The position numbers were made by a program, and so were the translations under genes. DNA of 64,000 bases from Bombyx mori (Eukaryota > Arthropoda > Insecta > Lepidoptera > Bombycidae): assembly GCF_030269925.1 (NCBI RefSeq), contig NC_085112.1, forward strand, positions 6,201,501-6,265,500, read 5' to 3'. Below, in pieces: positions 49,060 through 62,410 of the stretch. Positions within the stretch are counted from its first letter, which is position 1. The number at the start of each line of letters is the position of its first letter. The notes under the pieces were generated by a model, which was given only the letters and a program-made list of their open reading frames with translations, was not told where the DNA came from and ran no database searches.

Positions 49060-49396
49060 AACGCGTCCGTGGCCTAACAATTAAAGCTCCCTTTGTAAGC
49101 TACTTTACCCGGAGACACAGAACCTCTAGAAATTTACGAATTTCATATCCAAAATAATAATTTTACTGGTGGTAGGACCTCTTGTGAGTCCGCACGGGCA
49201 GGTACAACCACCCCGCCTATTTCTGCCGTGAAGTAGTAATGCGTTTCGGTTTAAAGGGTGGGGCAGCCGTTGTAACCATACTTGAGACCTTAGAACTTAT
49301 ATTTCAATCACTTACGTTGTAGATGTCTATGGGCTCCAGTAACCACTTAACACTAGGTGGGCTGCTCGTCCACGCACCGAAGCAATAAAAAAAAAA
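49060..49396 (+). repeat. Bm1 SINE with variant head
   Basis: The body from TTTACTGGTGGTAGG (49165) to GCAATAAAAAAAAAA is standard. The head (CGTCCGTGGCCTAACAATTAAAG) keeps box A but lacks the usual box B and linker, so this is either a deletion derivative or a subfamily. A gap removes the AGGTGGGTGGCGCA segment. Confidence 0.88.
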
Positions 49397-52164
49397 GTCA
49401 CAGCATGTTATCGTCTTAAATCAGCGGACCGGTGGTTGGACGGGGCATTTATGAAAGTTTAACTCAAATTTTTATAATTTAGCATATGTAACAAATTTTA
49501 CACACATTTTGGATTTTTAAACTAGAAGTCAAGTAAGAATTCTAAAATCCTGAGGGTGATAATGGTAGTGTTGTAGATGCAATAGATTTATTTTTACATA
49601 GACGGTAAATTATTACTTCTAAATTTTGTTTAGGTATTATTTATATTAACTTATGTATTTTATTTATTATAACATTTTAATTATTAAAATTTTAAACGTG
49701 TTTTAGACTACTCTCGACTCAACTCGTAATAAAACATACATAAAACACAAAAAAGTAAAAAAGTAAATTGTATTTAGGAAAGGAAAGTCCAGGGACAGAT
49801 GGCCGTATTGTCCCTAATTTTTTATTTATTTTAACATTATTATTTGAAATCGTCTGTGAATCTAGATTGAAATCGAATGATTGTAAATCCAATATTTGAG
49901 TCTGAAAATCAACAAAAATATAAACAAATCTGTTTAAATAGCATGTACCTATATTTAATGTTTAATATTATGTTTTATTTATAATATTTCTCTTTTCAAG
50001 TATAAGTCCATATTTATTTTGTTAAAATACAATTTTGACGTTCTTGTAAATTCTTATTATTGTTTACATTTTGCTGATGTTTAATTTGTTGTTTATAATA
50101 ATATTAATAAATTTTTATTTCAGAATTAAATTCCATATGAAGTGTTAGTAATACGAAAAAAAGTACATTTTATTTATTTTACATTGACCATGGCTGGTCT
50201 TGAGCCAACATGGACTTCATTCCAGTGCCTCAGTATAGGGCAGCAATAGTGACTCCCTATCGCGACCAGGAGGCTGTTCGGGCTGTCCCGAATCATATGT
50301 TCGATACATAGAAAAGTTCTGAGCATTTTTTTTATTCTTTATTAGAGCCATACACAAAATTAGGTTACGAAAAATTTAAAAAAATCGTCGCGTCACATAG
50401 ATGCAATTTTAAAGCAGGTGAAATAAGGTTCAAGTTGTGAGTCGAAATAAATAGAATAGACATACGTTTTTATTAACTCTTTATTCTCTTGAATTTTTGA
50501 AATTAATATTACAATATTGAATGTGGGCTTCATATACAATAACCCAACTATTTGCTTACGTACCGCGACACTCACGTTGTATCGTCGCCTATTACATACT
50601 GTTTGACCACGTTCAATAATGTTTCGATACTGAAACTTTCATGTACTGTGGATACCACATTCATACAATCTCTAATGAACGTGTTCAATCCAATGGGTGA
50701 ACGACACAATAAAAATACATAACATAACCAAAAAAAAAAAATGCGCCACATAAAACTTTCACGACTATGTACATTTACTTAATTTTAGACGATTTTAGTT
50801 ACTATACTCAAAAATATAGATATAGGTACATAGATACATAACTACATTTAATATTAAAGATAGAATTGATCGATTTTATTAATGATAGGCAATCACAAAA
50901 GTTTTGCTATCCCTAAATAAAAAAACATCAAAAGAAAATACTATAACGTTTACAACAATTAAACTTAATATAACAGAATAAATTTAGAGATATAATTATA
51001 AAAAAAAAAAAAAAAACGGAGGACGCAATAAAATAATTCGATAATAATTTCAATAGCATGAAAAATATCAGTTAGGTACCGACTAAGAAACTTACAATAT
51101 GGCAAGACAGCATTACAGATGGAGGACGTATCTAATCTTTAAGAAAATTGCTCATTGTTTCACGTAAATTACAATTCTTTACGACTCAGAAACAATAAAG
51201 TGTACCTGACATAAATCAATGGACGTACATACCTAAATATAACTAGTGTGTATGTTACGAAGGTTACATTTGATTGAAAGGGAAAATTTGGACGAAGCCT
51301 GTTGTTAGTTATTTCGAATGTTTCCATAGTTTTCGTTGACAGATTATTTAAATGCAAACGAATAACGATTGTAAATTCAAAAGTAAGCACAACAACTTCA
51401 TATTACGTACCGTACCATGTGCAATGCGCCGGTGTACATACGCCCTTTTGTAACTACATCAAATTTTCACTTTGTACAGTTTTTCGCTACGAACGATACT
51501 AAATAATGTTAAGCGTTTTTGTTTACGTTAATTGAAATGCTAACCGTCTGAACCACGTTAACTTAACGTTTAGTACAAGTATCTGCGATTAATTTAGAGA
51601 CTATACGCGATATTTTTTTTATATAATTTATAAAGCCTACTTAAATCGAAGTTACTTAAGTACATTTTGTTCGAATAAAACCATGTTATTTAATTTAAAT
51701 AAGATGGGATAGAGTTATTACTAACGACAACCTTAAATTGTAATTAATCTTAGATTAAAGAATATGGCTTTAATGAAATGTGTGTTTTTTAATTATTGCA
51801 CACCTTAATATGGGAAAATATGTTTATCTCAAAGAGACAATACTGCACTATATTATCTTAACTATGTTGATTAATTTACTTTTAGTTTTTTGGAGTGATT
51901 CCATAATTACTTTCCGAATAGCTTTCACTATGTTATGACGTCATAAGCTTGTGTAGTTTAGCGATTCTTGCCAACCGATATTGCCCTTTTTGTCTCCTAG
52001 AAGTTATGATGTCCTAAACAAGAAGCGATTAATCTTATCGACTTATCATTCACTAATGATTTCACGACATTCACTTTAAATGCTATCAGATTAATTATTT
52101 CACGGATAATGGACAGAAAGAGTAGTGTGACATATAAAAATGAAGCCCAAACACGATTTACTTA
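49397..52164. other. AT-rich intergenic DNA below abd-A
   Basis: No dispersed repeat recognised. An A16 run lies at 51001-51016. A small GC-richer patch at 50190-50300 carries the inverted repeat GACCA-TGGC-TGGTC. A 14-base perfect palindrome containing a CRE lies at 51933-51946. The longest open stretches (about 73 codons, 51390-51169 minus) show no protein identity. The true abd-A 3' end could extend into this interval. Confidence 0.5.
51933..51946. promoter_or_regulatory. CRE within a 14-base palindrome
   Basis: TTATGACGTCATAA is a perfect palindrome with the bZIP site TGACGTCA (51936-51943) at its centre and TTAT/ATAA arms. It lies about 220 bases beyond the proposed abd-A polyadenylation signal. 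Confidence 0.4.
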
Positions 52165-52182
52165 AATACAGATATCATTAAC

Positions 52183-52188
52183 TTTATT
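52183..52188 (-). terminator. abd-A: Candidate polyadenylation signal of abd-A
   Basis: AATAAA on the minus strand. It lies just after the cluster of microRNA seed matches and is followed within 40 bases by a GT-rich stretch around 52150-52160. Other AATAAA hexamers exist both upstream and downstream, so this one is a preferred choice rather than an established end. Confidence 0.45.
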
Positions 52189-52208
52189 AATTCTACCCTG
52201 GCGTTAAT

Positions 52209-53008
52209 TTACGTATAATGGTGACTAACAAGACTAAATTTCATTTAATTTCTAATATTTGCTTTGTAATTACGTATAGAGGGAATATTTAAATGAAACA
52301 TGAACTAAGCGCTGAGGTTTCTGCGAGAATCGTGCTGCAATTATGTTAATTTACATAATATTTTGGCACAATACGAATGAAAAGCGATCATTATGGTACT
52401 AGTAATTTTCGTATTAAATCAAAAGCTTACGCTGAAACTTTTGCATTGTTACTGCAATTTTAGATATTCATTTTGATTATTTTTAAGAAACTGAAGTACC
52501 TATATTTAGCAAAACACTTAGATACTTCCCTTTTATTCGTTGAAAGAGGAACTTGCTATTTTTGAACTAAATTACGAATAGCGCTCGACCAATGCGAAAT
52601 CCAAGTTAGTTACGTTTTAGGTACCTAGACTTAGCAATACTTCATACAAAGTAGAACCTATATGCTTATATAATACACTTAAACTACTCAACTTTTAATT
52701 ATACGTGTAAAATTTATATTAACGTCACATTATTGTAATTTATTATATGTATCATTGTTACGTATATAATTTTTGAACATCGGATGACTTCAAAGAACTT
52801 GGACAACGTCGTTATGACGATCGAAATAACGATCTCTTTTTGTTCATTTTGATCGACCAGTTTTATTTACGAACGAGACATTTTACATACTAGAATCATC
52901 AAAAAATACGATCTAATTTTTAAATACCTATCGTTCCTGAAGACGGAAATTTTAAAAAGAAATATTTCACTCGACGAAGACCTAAAGAGATTGTACTTCC
53001 ATACGTAT
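52209..53008 (-). promoter_or_regulatory. Cluster of miR-iab-8 / iab-4 seed-match sites
   Basis: In the abd-A sense (minus) strand the heptamer ATACGTA occurs four times, at 53008-53002, 52765-52759, 52277-52271 and 52216-52210. The last three are followed by A, making 8-mer matches at 52765-52758, 52277-52270 and 52216-52209. ATACGTA is the complement of bases 2-8 of miR-iab-8-5p. The same three 8-mer sites contain TATACG, the six-base match to miR-iab-4-5p. Both microRNAs come from the locus between abd-A and Abd-B and are known to repress Ubx and abd-A in Drosophila. By my composition estimate about 0.1 such heptamers would be expected in 800 bases. Confidence 0.7.
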
Positions 53009-53752
53009 TTTGTTTTTAAATTTAATTCCTAATAGTAATAACTATGCAGGTATTTATTCTGATAATATTTATACTACAAAAATTAAAGAATCAAATGATA
53101 ATAATATAACAATTCACGGACTTAACTATCAGAAAATGAATCACAATCTGGTCAAATAAAAGTAACTCTTTTGAAATCAACTGATAAAATACAACAAAAT
53201 TTTACAATCATAAAAAAATTCGACCAAAACATAACCAGCCCGCTAACAGCGGACAAATAATAAAATATACATCAAAATGTACATAATATAATTTCTATTA
53301 ATAAAAAAATAACTAAATGGATTAGAGTAAGTGGTAGCAATAAATACTATGAGATTCACAGATTTTAAATCTTAACTAACAACACCGAAGTTCACTCGGG
53401 CTTCCTAAGTAAATCATAGAGCGATTCTAACGCTTTTGTAAATTTTAGTAAAATATTATTGCAATACAAGGTGTGGTTATGGCAACAAAATAAATGCTTA
53501 AAGCACATCACCAGCCTGTCCACCCAGCGACCGACATCGAGGCGAGTCCTCTGCACTAAAGGAACATTACAAAACAATAGTCACGACACACCTTCACAAC
53601 AAGACGACACTTCCGAATCAGCCGCAAAATATAAAACTAGTGGATACGAATCGACTAACACCGCCGGGTCCCTTTGGACGCAACACTTCCATACATTTCA
53701 CACTATATGATACAGAATCAGTCAAGATTTTCTATTCGGTGTCGGGGACACC

Positions 53753-54202
<450 letters not shown>

Positions 54203-55639
54203 TCAGGTAATGTTTTACAAATCGAATTACTGCATCATATATCACGGTTCGAATTCGCAACGCGCTCCGGGAGAGAACCATTAAATTTCACTTTTATTCC
54301 GTTTTAGATTTTAATAGCACGTTAAGTTTTACTGCATCCACTAAAGTTAATTTCAGAATTAATCGCTACCGACCAACCTTAATCATATTTTTGATACGAG
54401 CTACGAGTCACATGAAACGGCGCTCCGACAATGAATAAAAATCTTGTTAGGTGCACCACCTCGTGTACTCAATGCTATTTTCACAATAAAAATAAAGTAA
54501 AACAATATCTTTGAAAAGTAACGGAAAGGGTTAGCAGCAAACGGTCCGCGAACAATAGACTCCTTTGAAAAAAGAAATCGCTACAAAAAGTCAGGGATGC
54601 GTAAAGAAGGGTTGCGCAACTTTCTAATTCTTTGTAAGGCTATACCTTATTCTTGTCAATATCGAGATATATTCTTGGAATTTGTGAAAGTCAACCCTTT
54701 ACACTAGATACTGTTCATATTTTTAATGCCTCATCTAACTCGAGCGTTGAGTTTAAGTGCGAAGATTTCTCACATACACACAATACAAGCCCGATATACT
54801 CGTATATATAGGGAGGTAAATGTTCCACAAAGCAGTCGCATCTCGAAACTCGTTTTCGATAATAAATAAGGCAAGATAAATAGCCTTCCCATCGCGTATA
54901 AAATTGATAGTGGGCCAGCCGAATGACTCGGAATGTGTAGGATGGGCCTAAGTTACCTGATCGGCTTTAGAACGTGTAGATATGGCTAATGGATTATTTT
55001 AATTGATGTGTATACATATAGGTATGTTTTAAGTTCGGTGTTTTAAGCTAAGTGTTACAGCCAAAATCTAAGTAGAGAAATAAGTTAAGCTTTTAATGGA
55101 TGTAGTCTACTTAAAAACTATTACAAATTCTGTTTAATATTCACTTTTCAATTAGAAAATTCAAAGAATAATTTGTAATGAGCTATCAGTTGGAGCTCGC
55201 ATAATTCGGTGTTTGATTTTACATCAAAGAACTTTTTAAATTAATTACATTAACAACTTCATTGAAATATTTTATTCTCTACATTGAACGGCAATACCGA
55301 TTGTCCAATAAATAGATAATTCAATAAAATTATGGATCATCAACTACCTATCATATTAAAGATATATTACTTAATTAATAACACAATAAAATTTTTAAAT
55401 GTACGTACAAAAACTTAAGCAAATCTGAACAAATAAAAAAATATGCAAAGTTGATGTGTGACTCAAATGAAACTCAGAGGCTACATTAACATGAACCATA
55501 AATTTTCCGAACTGCGTTTTTACTGCCGCAATAACATTAATGGTGCAGTTATTTCAACAAAAACTTAAAAACTGTTTAAAATGTCATAAAAAGAGAATAG
55601 AATAATTAAACAAGTGCGGTTAGTGAAGATCAGAGATAT

Positions 55640-56480
55640 TGTGTCGATGCATTAGAGAGAGATAGTCATATCCATTCTAAATTTAAAAAGCAAAGATGGA
55701 ACCCGAAAGTACAATACACGCAACTCAATAATGTCATCAAGGAGAAAGGCCGTAAGAGAAGTTTGATGGTGCGACAAATAGGCCTCTCAGGTTTACGACC
55801 GAGAGTTCAAAATCCGTGCGCTGGAAAGGGACGACTATGGCTGTTTTCGTTAAGACTGGTGATATGTTGTCGTGACAGGTTAGCCACCCTTCGCACGGTT
55901 GCTATGACAACGGCCGATGAGACACCTCCCGTCAGCTGGCGTCCATTATTATCTGCAGTATTGTTACCCTGATGTCTGACTGTGCAGTGTACCTGTAGTA
56001 TTTTTGACGGGAAGAACCGCCCGTTTCCCATGCTCAGATTATAATCAGATTGAAACTTACACAGGATACAATACATCACCTTCATTTACATTGTTTTATT
56101 CGTAATTGGTGTTTAATCTGATAAAGTCCGTTTTGTATATTATAGCGTCAATGTTTTAAGTGGTCTCGTATCTCGTTAGAAAAAGAACGACTTTAAAAGA
56201 CACAGGCTCGAAATACAATATATCTCAGAGAGTAAGGGGCACAGCATTAATTAAAGTCGTACATTGTGAGGCGACACCGGTACGACAATAAACATACTGC
56301 GACAAGACCCGGCTCTTACCCGGCCACGGTTTTTTCTCCGAAATAAATCTCATGGAATGCTGAGGCTTATTTATTATTTTATTTAACTCGCCTGCCTTTG
56401 TATAAACCCGTTCCATGTATTTGATTAATGCCCGGCCGCATGGCTGTTATATTAAAGGTCTGCTTGTGAATTATAACAGA
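55640..56480. promoter_or_regulatory. GC-richer intronic block with RFX X-box and EXD-HOX site
   Basis: A repeat-free block 1.5-2.3 kb upstream of the homeobox exon. GTTGCTATGACAAC (55898-55911) fits the RFX X-box consensus GTHNYYATRRNAAC at every position. TGATTAAT (56422-56429) is the classic EXD-HOX composite. The open frames here (up to 92 codons, minus 56085-55807) match nothing I know. An enhancer in the abd-A intron is the best reading. Confidence 0.4.
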
Positions 56481-58176
56481 ATTTTGTCCAGCGTTATCGT
56501 TATTTATAGAACGAGTTAGAGCTGGTCAGCGGTGATTTGTGCTTGGATTCAGTTTGGTGGTATAACTGATATTATTATCATCTATGGGGATTTGCAATCG
56601 TTTCACGGGGAACGGTGTCTCTGAGCAGACATGTAAATGTATTGTAAAGGACTTTGACTTCATTTTACACACTAGAGTTGTTCTATTTAACATTATGAAA
56701 CCTGGGAAATGTCCTGCTATGAGCGAAAAAATTATTTAACGTCGTGATTCGACATGGAATTTTGAGTAAGCATTTCCGGTGTTCTAATTTTGATTTGATT
56801 AGTTGTTTTTATATTATATTTCACATGAGAATGTTAAGATATGCAAATCCTCCGAAAAATACGTCATGGTAGTGGAGAACATGAATAAAACGAACACAAT
56901 GAAACTGCGGTTCGTCAGCATGGAAAATATAATTTTTCACATAATCAGCGTAAGGCAATGATTCTAGGGAATTATGAAGAGGCACGCACGCGCTCGAAAT
57001 AGAGACAAAAATTCTAATGCTCATATTAAAATTGTTTTGTTTCGGTGTAAATTAATTTGGAACACACTCCGGTAATTGCTCAACGTCACGGAGTCCCGTG
57101 GCTTTACAGGCAATTATTTATACGTAAAAGTGTTAGTACTCGGATTTCGGGAGTTAATTTCTTAAGTACTTTAAAAACTTTTATGGGCTCATAATTACGA
57201 TTTATTTTTCATTTAGCATTGAAACTCTTACGCCCTTTTTGAGTTTTATCAGTCATCACTGAAGTGTGTGTTTCAACAAATTATTCTCTATGGTTCTTGG
57301 TTAAATACGTAGCCGTTAGTAAAACAATAAAGCACGTCAAACGCCACACAATACAAGTAATTTGTAGGCACACACTATAGGAATACAACTTTATTTATTA
57401 ACGAGTGCACTCAAGTACAAAACTAATATTTCAAGCTTGTGCGTGTCGGAAAGGACTATTTTTGCTCATTGTGAGAGTCAGTTAAATCATCACAATGTTG
57501 TTCTGTACTCCGCTTCGAAGGACATTGCCTTCATCAGGGCTGCTCGTAAGTTCAATTTATTATTATTGCACATCCATGTTTTATCATAATGTTTATATTG
57601 TGTGTGCTTTCACACATTCTAAGAAAAAAATATACGTAGTATTTGGGTCTTCCGGTTTGTTAGTATATTTAGCATTTGACTAGCTAAGGAAATTAATTAA
57701 AACAACTTTTACAGTTAATCTCGCGTTTTTAACATTATACTATTTCCGATGTTTCAAATATATTACAGCGCTCGATGAAAATATAATACTAAGAATATTA
57801 ACTTTATTGATTATTATCAGAATAAAAATATCCTAATATTAATTTTTTTAATAAAACGTATGATATATTTTGAGTTAGTTAAGAAACGCGTTTTCCTCGA
57901 GCTCCGACGGCTTCCTTCTGAATATTAGTTTTACGTCACCGTTTCTTTGATTCGCATAAAAAAGTGAATTATATAAATGATATAATAACATTAACAGCCC
58001 TATTTCCGCAGCACAACGTCGCGCCTTGTAGTGTGTTGGAGCGAAACGAACTTTGATCTAGGGATATTTTGCCTCGTGACGACGCGATTTATTCATCCTC
58101 TTTTACAGACTTGTTACACTTGATACTCTATTATAACATGCTAGATGCATCCAGCGTACCATCCGGCTTTGGAATG

Positions 58177-58423
58177 TTTTTTTTTTATTGCCTAGATGTG
58201 TGGACGATCTCACAGCCCACCTGGTGTTAAGTGGTTACTGGAACCCATAGACATCTACAACGTGAATGCGCCACCCACCACGAGATATAAGTTCTAAGAT
58301 CTCAGTATACTTAGAACGGCTGCCCCGCCCTTCAAACCGAAACGCATTACTGCTTCACGGCAGAAATAGGCGGGGCGGTGGTACCTACCCGTGCGGACTC
58401 TCAAGAGGTCCTACCACCAGTAA
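58177..58423 (-). repeat. Bm1 SINE, 5'-truncated
   Basis: Minus-strand body from the T-run at 58177 (TTTTATTGCCTAGATGTG) to CCTACCACCAGTAAG. It is in the same orientation as abd-A, so it would be in sense within the intronic RNA. Confidence 0.92.
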
Positions 58424-60544
58424 GTAAGTTAGTTTCCCGCCACAGTGCTATCAAGCACTCTCAACTTATCATATCGGTTGTGCGAGTTTTGTGAAGAAAT
58501 CTCAGCAGGAGATAATTGTTTGGATTTGTGACCGTTCACTATAAAGTGGGCCGTATGCAAAAAACATTAAGAAACATTCGCATTAAATTTGGCCTCAGCT
58601 TAATTGTAACAATAAAAAAATATACTAAATAAATACGCTATAATATAAAGCTTCGTTCTAATTCAGATTCGTCAGGCCTCAGAGGTTCGCGTGATACATT
58701 TTGCGATGTCTATGAACTATAGCCATAGCTTGACGTCATCAATCATCACGGCGCTCATTAACGAAAACAACAATACTAGTTATAGGCTTTGAAAGAAAAA
58801 CTTTCATGGAAAAATAAAACCTGTTTGACAATCAGCGATTTACGGTTTGACGCCTAAGGGAGCAGGTGTACAATGAGGATTTTTTTTACGTTTCATTATT
58901 TTATAAATGAGTTTCTGTTACTGTGTTATAATTACGTCATAGATTAATATATGAACTATAGTTATACATACATACATATATATATGGTATGTGGCATGTA
59001 TAGTTCACATTGTAGAAGACTTTGTGATTATTATTTGAAATTAATATATTATTTATTGAATCAAAAAAAGCTATTATTAGTAAATTTTGTAATTTAAAAA
59101 AAACCATAGGATTAAATGTATGTTGTCTATCAATTCAATACTAAAAAAATGTGTGTAATGAGAATTCTGTTAGTTCGAAAAAAGTTAAAAACTATGTGTT
59201 TTAATATCAATCATTAGTAACCTGTATAGGTACCTATCATAAGTAAATGCCTAATGATGAAGGAACAGCTGAAAATACAATCAGCAAGAGTGCTTGAGCA
59301 AAGTGAATTAATATTTAGTGTAATTTGATTAATATTTAGTACAATTTGATCTTGGGTTTATTATTTTTCATTTTATTTTTTCCAACGTTTTGAATAGCTA
59401 TTTTAGTCTCCACAATTGCGGGCGACGTTAGTACCTACTTTTTTTTTTTAAATTATGTATACGACTCGCGATAAATCAATAATAATACCGACATAATGGT
59501 TACTACCGCATTTATGTAGGTATATTGCTAATATTATCTACCTACACAATCCAATTTAGGACCGATTTTGAAATATACACATAAACGATCATTTCGTTAG
59601 TAAGCCAATAGATTTATTAGAATTAATTATGGAATATTGATTCTTGAACAAGATATCAGTGGATTCGTAGTAATTGTTTTAACACTGGTCCCGTAGACAG
59701 AGACCGATGTATGCAATGTTGCAGTTGTTAGAGCGAGAATGACGATTTTCGACCATTGGACCGGACCGTGACCAGATTGTCGATTACTCCCATTTGTGTA
59801 CAATATGTTCGTATTGTCCACTAGTGATATTGTATTACTTAAACAGAATATTCACGTCTTTACTACTGTCTATAACGTAGTTACTACTGGTAACTAAATT
59901 TACTACTAAGCCCGCCTTTATACTGGTAAGTATAATTATAAATAAATAAATAAATAGTCCAGAAATCTTTCTTATCTTACGCGACTACATTTACCCTTAT
60001 CCTGAGATGCTTTGGAAATTTATTTACCTAGTCGAAAATTATTCAAACGCACAAAAGCCAATGATAAGTAATTTTTGGATTTTAAAATAAATGCCAAATT
60101 TCACGTATAAATTATAAATTCGTTTTTATAATGTTCATCCATAAGTCTATAAAATAACTTTCAATTGCGACAGAGAGAGAGTTAAAAAAATGTCGATGTA
60201 CTTAAATTTTAAATTACGTGATTTACAGAATACGCGTGTTACATACTTCATTAATATTTTATCATTTGTCGAAGTGTGTCACAAGATATCTCTTACAATG
60301 ATTCGGTTTTTGTTTAGTGCTACAACGACCCTTCACGGTGGTCCCAAATAAATATGGAATTGATTACAGAATAGACGATGCAAGCTATTTCAAAGTCAAC
60401 ATTTTAAGGTACGTTTTATTCTAATTTGTCTTATATAAAAAAATGTAGATAAGCCCACGATACCGGGGCTTGTTTTCGTTAATTTACAATTTACATAATT
60501 ATGTGGGTACTTATATTTTAATTGGCGCTGACAAGCTTATAACC
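58424..60544. other. AT-rich intronic DNA, no gene seen
   Basis: A perfect CRE (TGACGTCA) lies at 58731-58738 and a (GA)5 tract at about 60172-60181. No repeat or coding exon is recognised. Confidence 0.5.
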
Positions 60545-60700
60545 TTGGGCAGACGAGTTCACGAAAAACCTGGTACTAACGGGGCCCATATACATATAAT
60601 TACCGCAACACCGCCACCCAACTTGAATCGTGAGATTGAAGTCCCAATGGTTTTATGAAAGCGGCTGTTCTTCAAACCGAAACAATTGACTGCTTCGCTT
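60545..60700 (-). repeat. Decayed Bm1 SINE
   Basis: CAGACGAGTTCACG, CCTGGTACTAACGGGGCCCAT, GCCACCCAACTTGAATCG and CAAACCGAAACAATTGACTGC follow minus-strand Bm1. The 62-codon plus frame here is not a gene. Confidence 0.65.
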
Positions 60701-61694
60701 CAAAAATCGAAAAGCGATAGAAAAGGAATCGTTTGGGATATTTTTTAAAACAGTGATATTCTAATGTCAACAAAATCGTTCTTCTTAGTACAGGATTCAG
60801 CGATGTCACAAATTTGTTATTAAGCACGACGGCTGGGAAACAAACAGTTGTATAAATTCCAGAATATCGTGATTGTATACTGTTGTAAAAAAAATGACAT
60901 CAATTCCGTTTCATTATATGAAAAGTATCTGGACGTTTCACACTATAGCAATACCAAAAAAAATACCAATCAAAATTTCTTAGCATGCTTAGTAAGTTGA
61001 TACTGTAAGTTTCACTCTTAGAACTTAAAGTAAGCTACTTATTAGGTATGTGGGCGAACCTTAACTTCATAAATGCAGTTAGTTATAACTTAATGACATC
61101 ACCATGACTATATAATGAACATTATTCATTGAGAGAATACGTTATTTCCTTAATAAATAACGTATCTTTCTGAGTGGTTTATTAATTATCTTTAAATAAT
61201 AAATAACTAAATAACTATTCTTTGTTTTATTTCTTCTAAAGAAGAGAAAGAAAATGGATTGTAATAATAATTTTGGAGTTACATTGAAACATAATTCATT
61301 GGGTATTAATGTTAATTATTAAGATAAAAAACTATTCAGCAATTCACACATCAGAAATATTACCATATTGAATGTCTTCGTAGGTTTAAATATATGTATA
61401 TTTATATAATTTCAAAAGAAGCCTGACAATCTTCCGTTATGATCGTATGAAGATCGTATGTAAGAAAAGATATTGTGCTTAGTGTGGCTTCGGTGAAAAG
61501 CATTTATTTATCTTATAGAGCAATTTTATATAAGGTGTTATTATTATGACTGTTTACCAATTTTTATTGTTATCGTGTCATACTGTTTTATTTTTATAAA
61601 CAGGCTTTTTTCATAATACTTAAGGATCACTTTCGTAATAATTTCGTAATAATTCGTAATAATTGTAGGTTTGAGATGATTTCTGTAGGATCAA
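60701..61694. other. AT-rich intronic DNA, nothing seen
   Basis: No repeat, RNA gene or exon recognised. Confidence 0.55.
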
Positions 61695-62410
61695 CAGGGG
61701 GGGCGAACCTCCTACGAGGTCCCCGCGTATAAGGGGTGCGCGGGGTATGTGGGACTTGACGATCCGCAGATGTTGGGAGCAGACCACGGGCCCAAGGACG
61801 TTTTAGGGCCCTACCGCACCAAACAACTCCACTGCATTCTTACACCCGAAGTCCGATCTCCGCCCGGGGTCAGAACCGGTCGGAGTAAGGGGGTTCCCGC
61901 CTTCAACACTAAAACCAGACTCGCGGCGCCACCCCATGGACGCCCAGCTGACGGGTCGCTGAGATGATAGTCGACAACCTACTACGCCGGTCTCTGCGGT
62001 ACGGCGGCCCTAGCAGGCCACCCGGGCGATGCGGCTGGTGTTTCGGGATACCCCGCTGGCTGAGAACCAGCATGCCGGATCGTAACGCGATACACCGCCG
62101 ACCGTGTTGCTCTTCCACAGTATATTCGGCGACGACAGCGACGACGCGGACCGCATCGCAGGCTGCAACCACTGACGCGTCGTCCCATCTTCCTGGTGCC
62201 ACCGCGCTAGAGTGATGGTAGCGTGCGGCGCAGACTCAACCTCCTCAGGTCACCCCGTGACCATCACCGGGAGGAAATTCCTCTTTAAAGGGGCCAGAGC
62301 TGGACGAACGCACTCCTCCGAACCCCGGCTCGGCGGCGGCGGTACGGCGCCGAGAGGGAAGAAGAGCTCCCCCGCTCCCGTTCCGCCGCCTCCTTCTGCG
62401 AGATGGTAGA
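61695..62410 (-). mobile_element. GC-rich LINE-like element, longer copy
   Basis: Second copy of the element at 39580-39990. It extends about 300 bases further on its 5' side (62110-62410), which is extremely GC-rich. It lacks an obvious poly(A) at the 61695 side. Several open frames of 65-97 codons on both strands come from low stop-codon density. On the minus strand one frame ends LKRNFLPVMVTG and a stop (about 62250-62290), possibly the end of the element's ORF. Confidence 0.6.

Larger units (their letters stand above)
52165..53752 (-). other. abd-A: Putative abd-A 3' untranslated region
   Basis: The AT-rich sequence after the stop codon carries no repeat element I recognise and holds four iab-8 microRNA seed matches between 53008 and 52209. 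The lower limit is an inference. It rests on an AATAAA signal (minus strand, 52188-52183) about 20 bases past the last seed match, followed by a GT-rich stretch. Earlier AATAAA hexamers at 53058-53053, 52867-52862 and 52537-52532 would allow shorter forms. No transcript evidence is available in the sequence. Confidence 0.6.

Noticed and set aside
1..52164. A Ubx exon
   Set aside because: No MNSYFEQ start, YPWM exon or second homeobox was seen on either strand.
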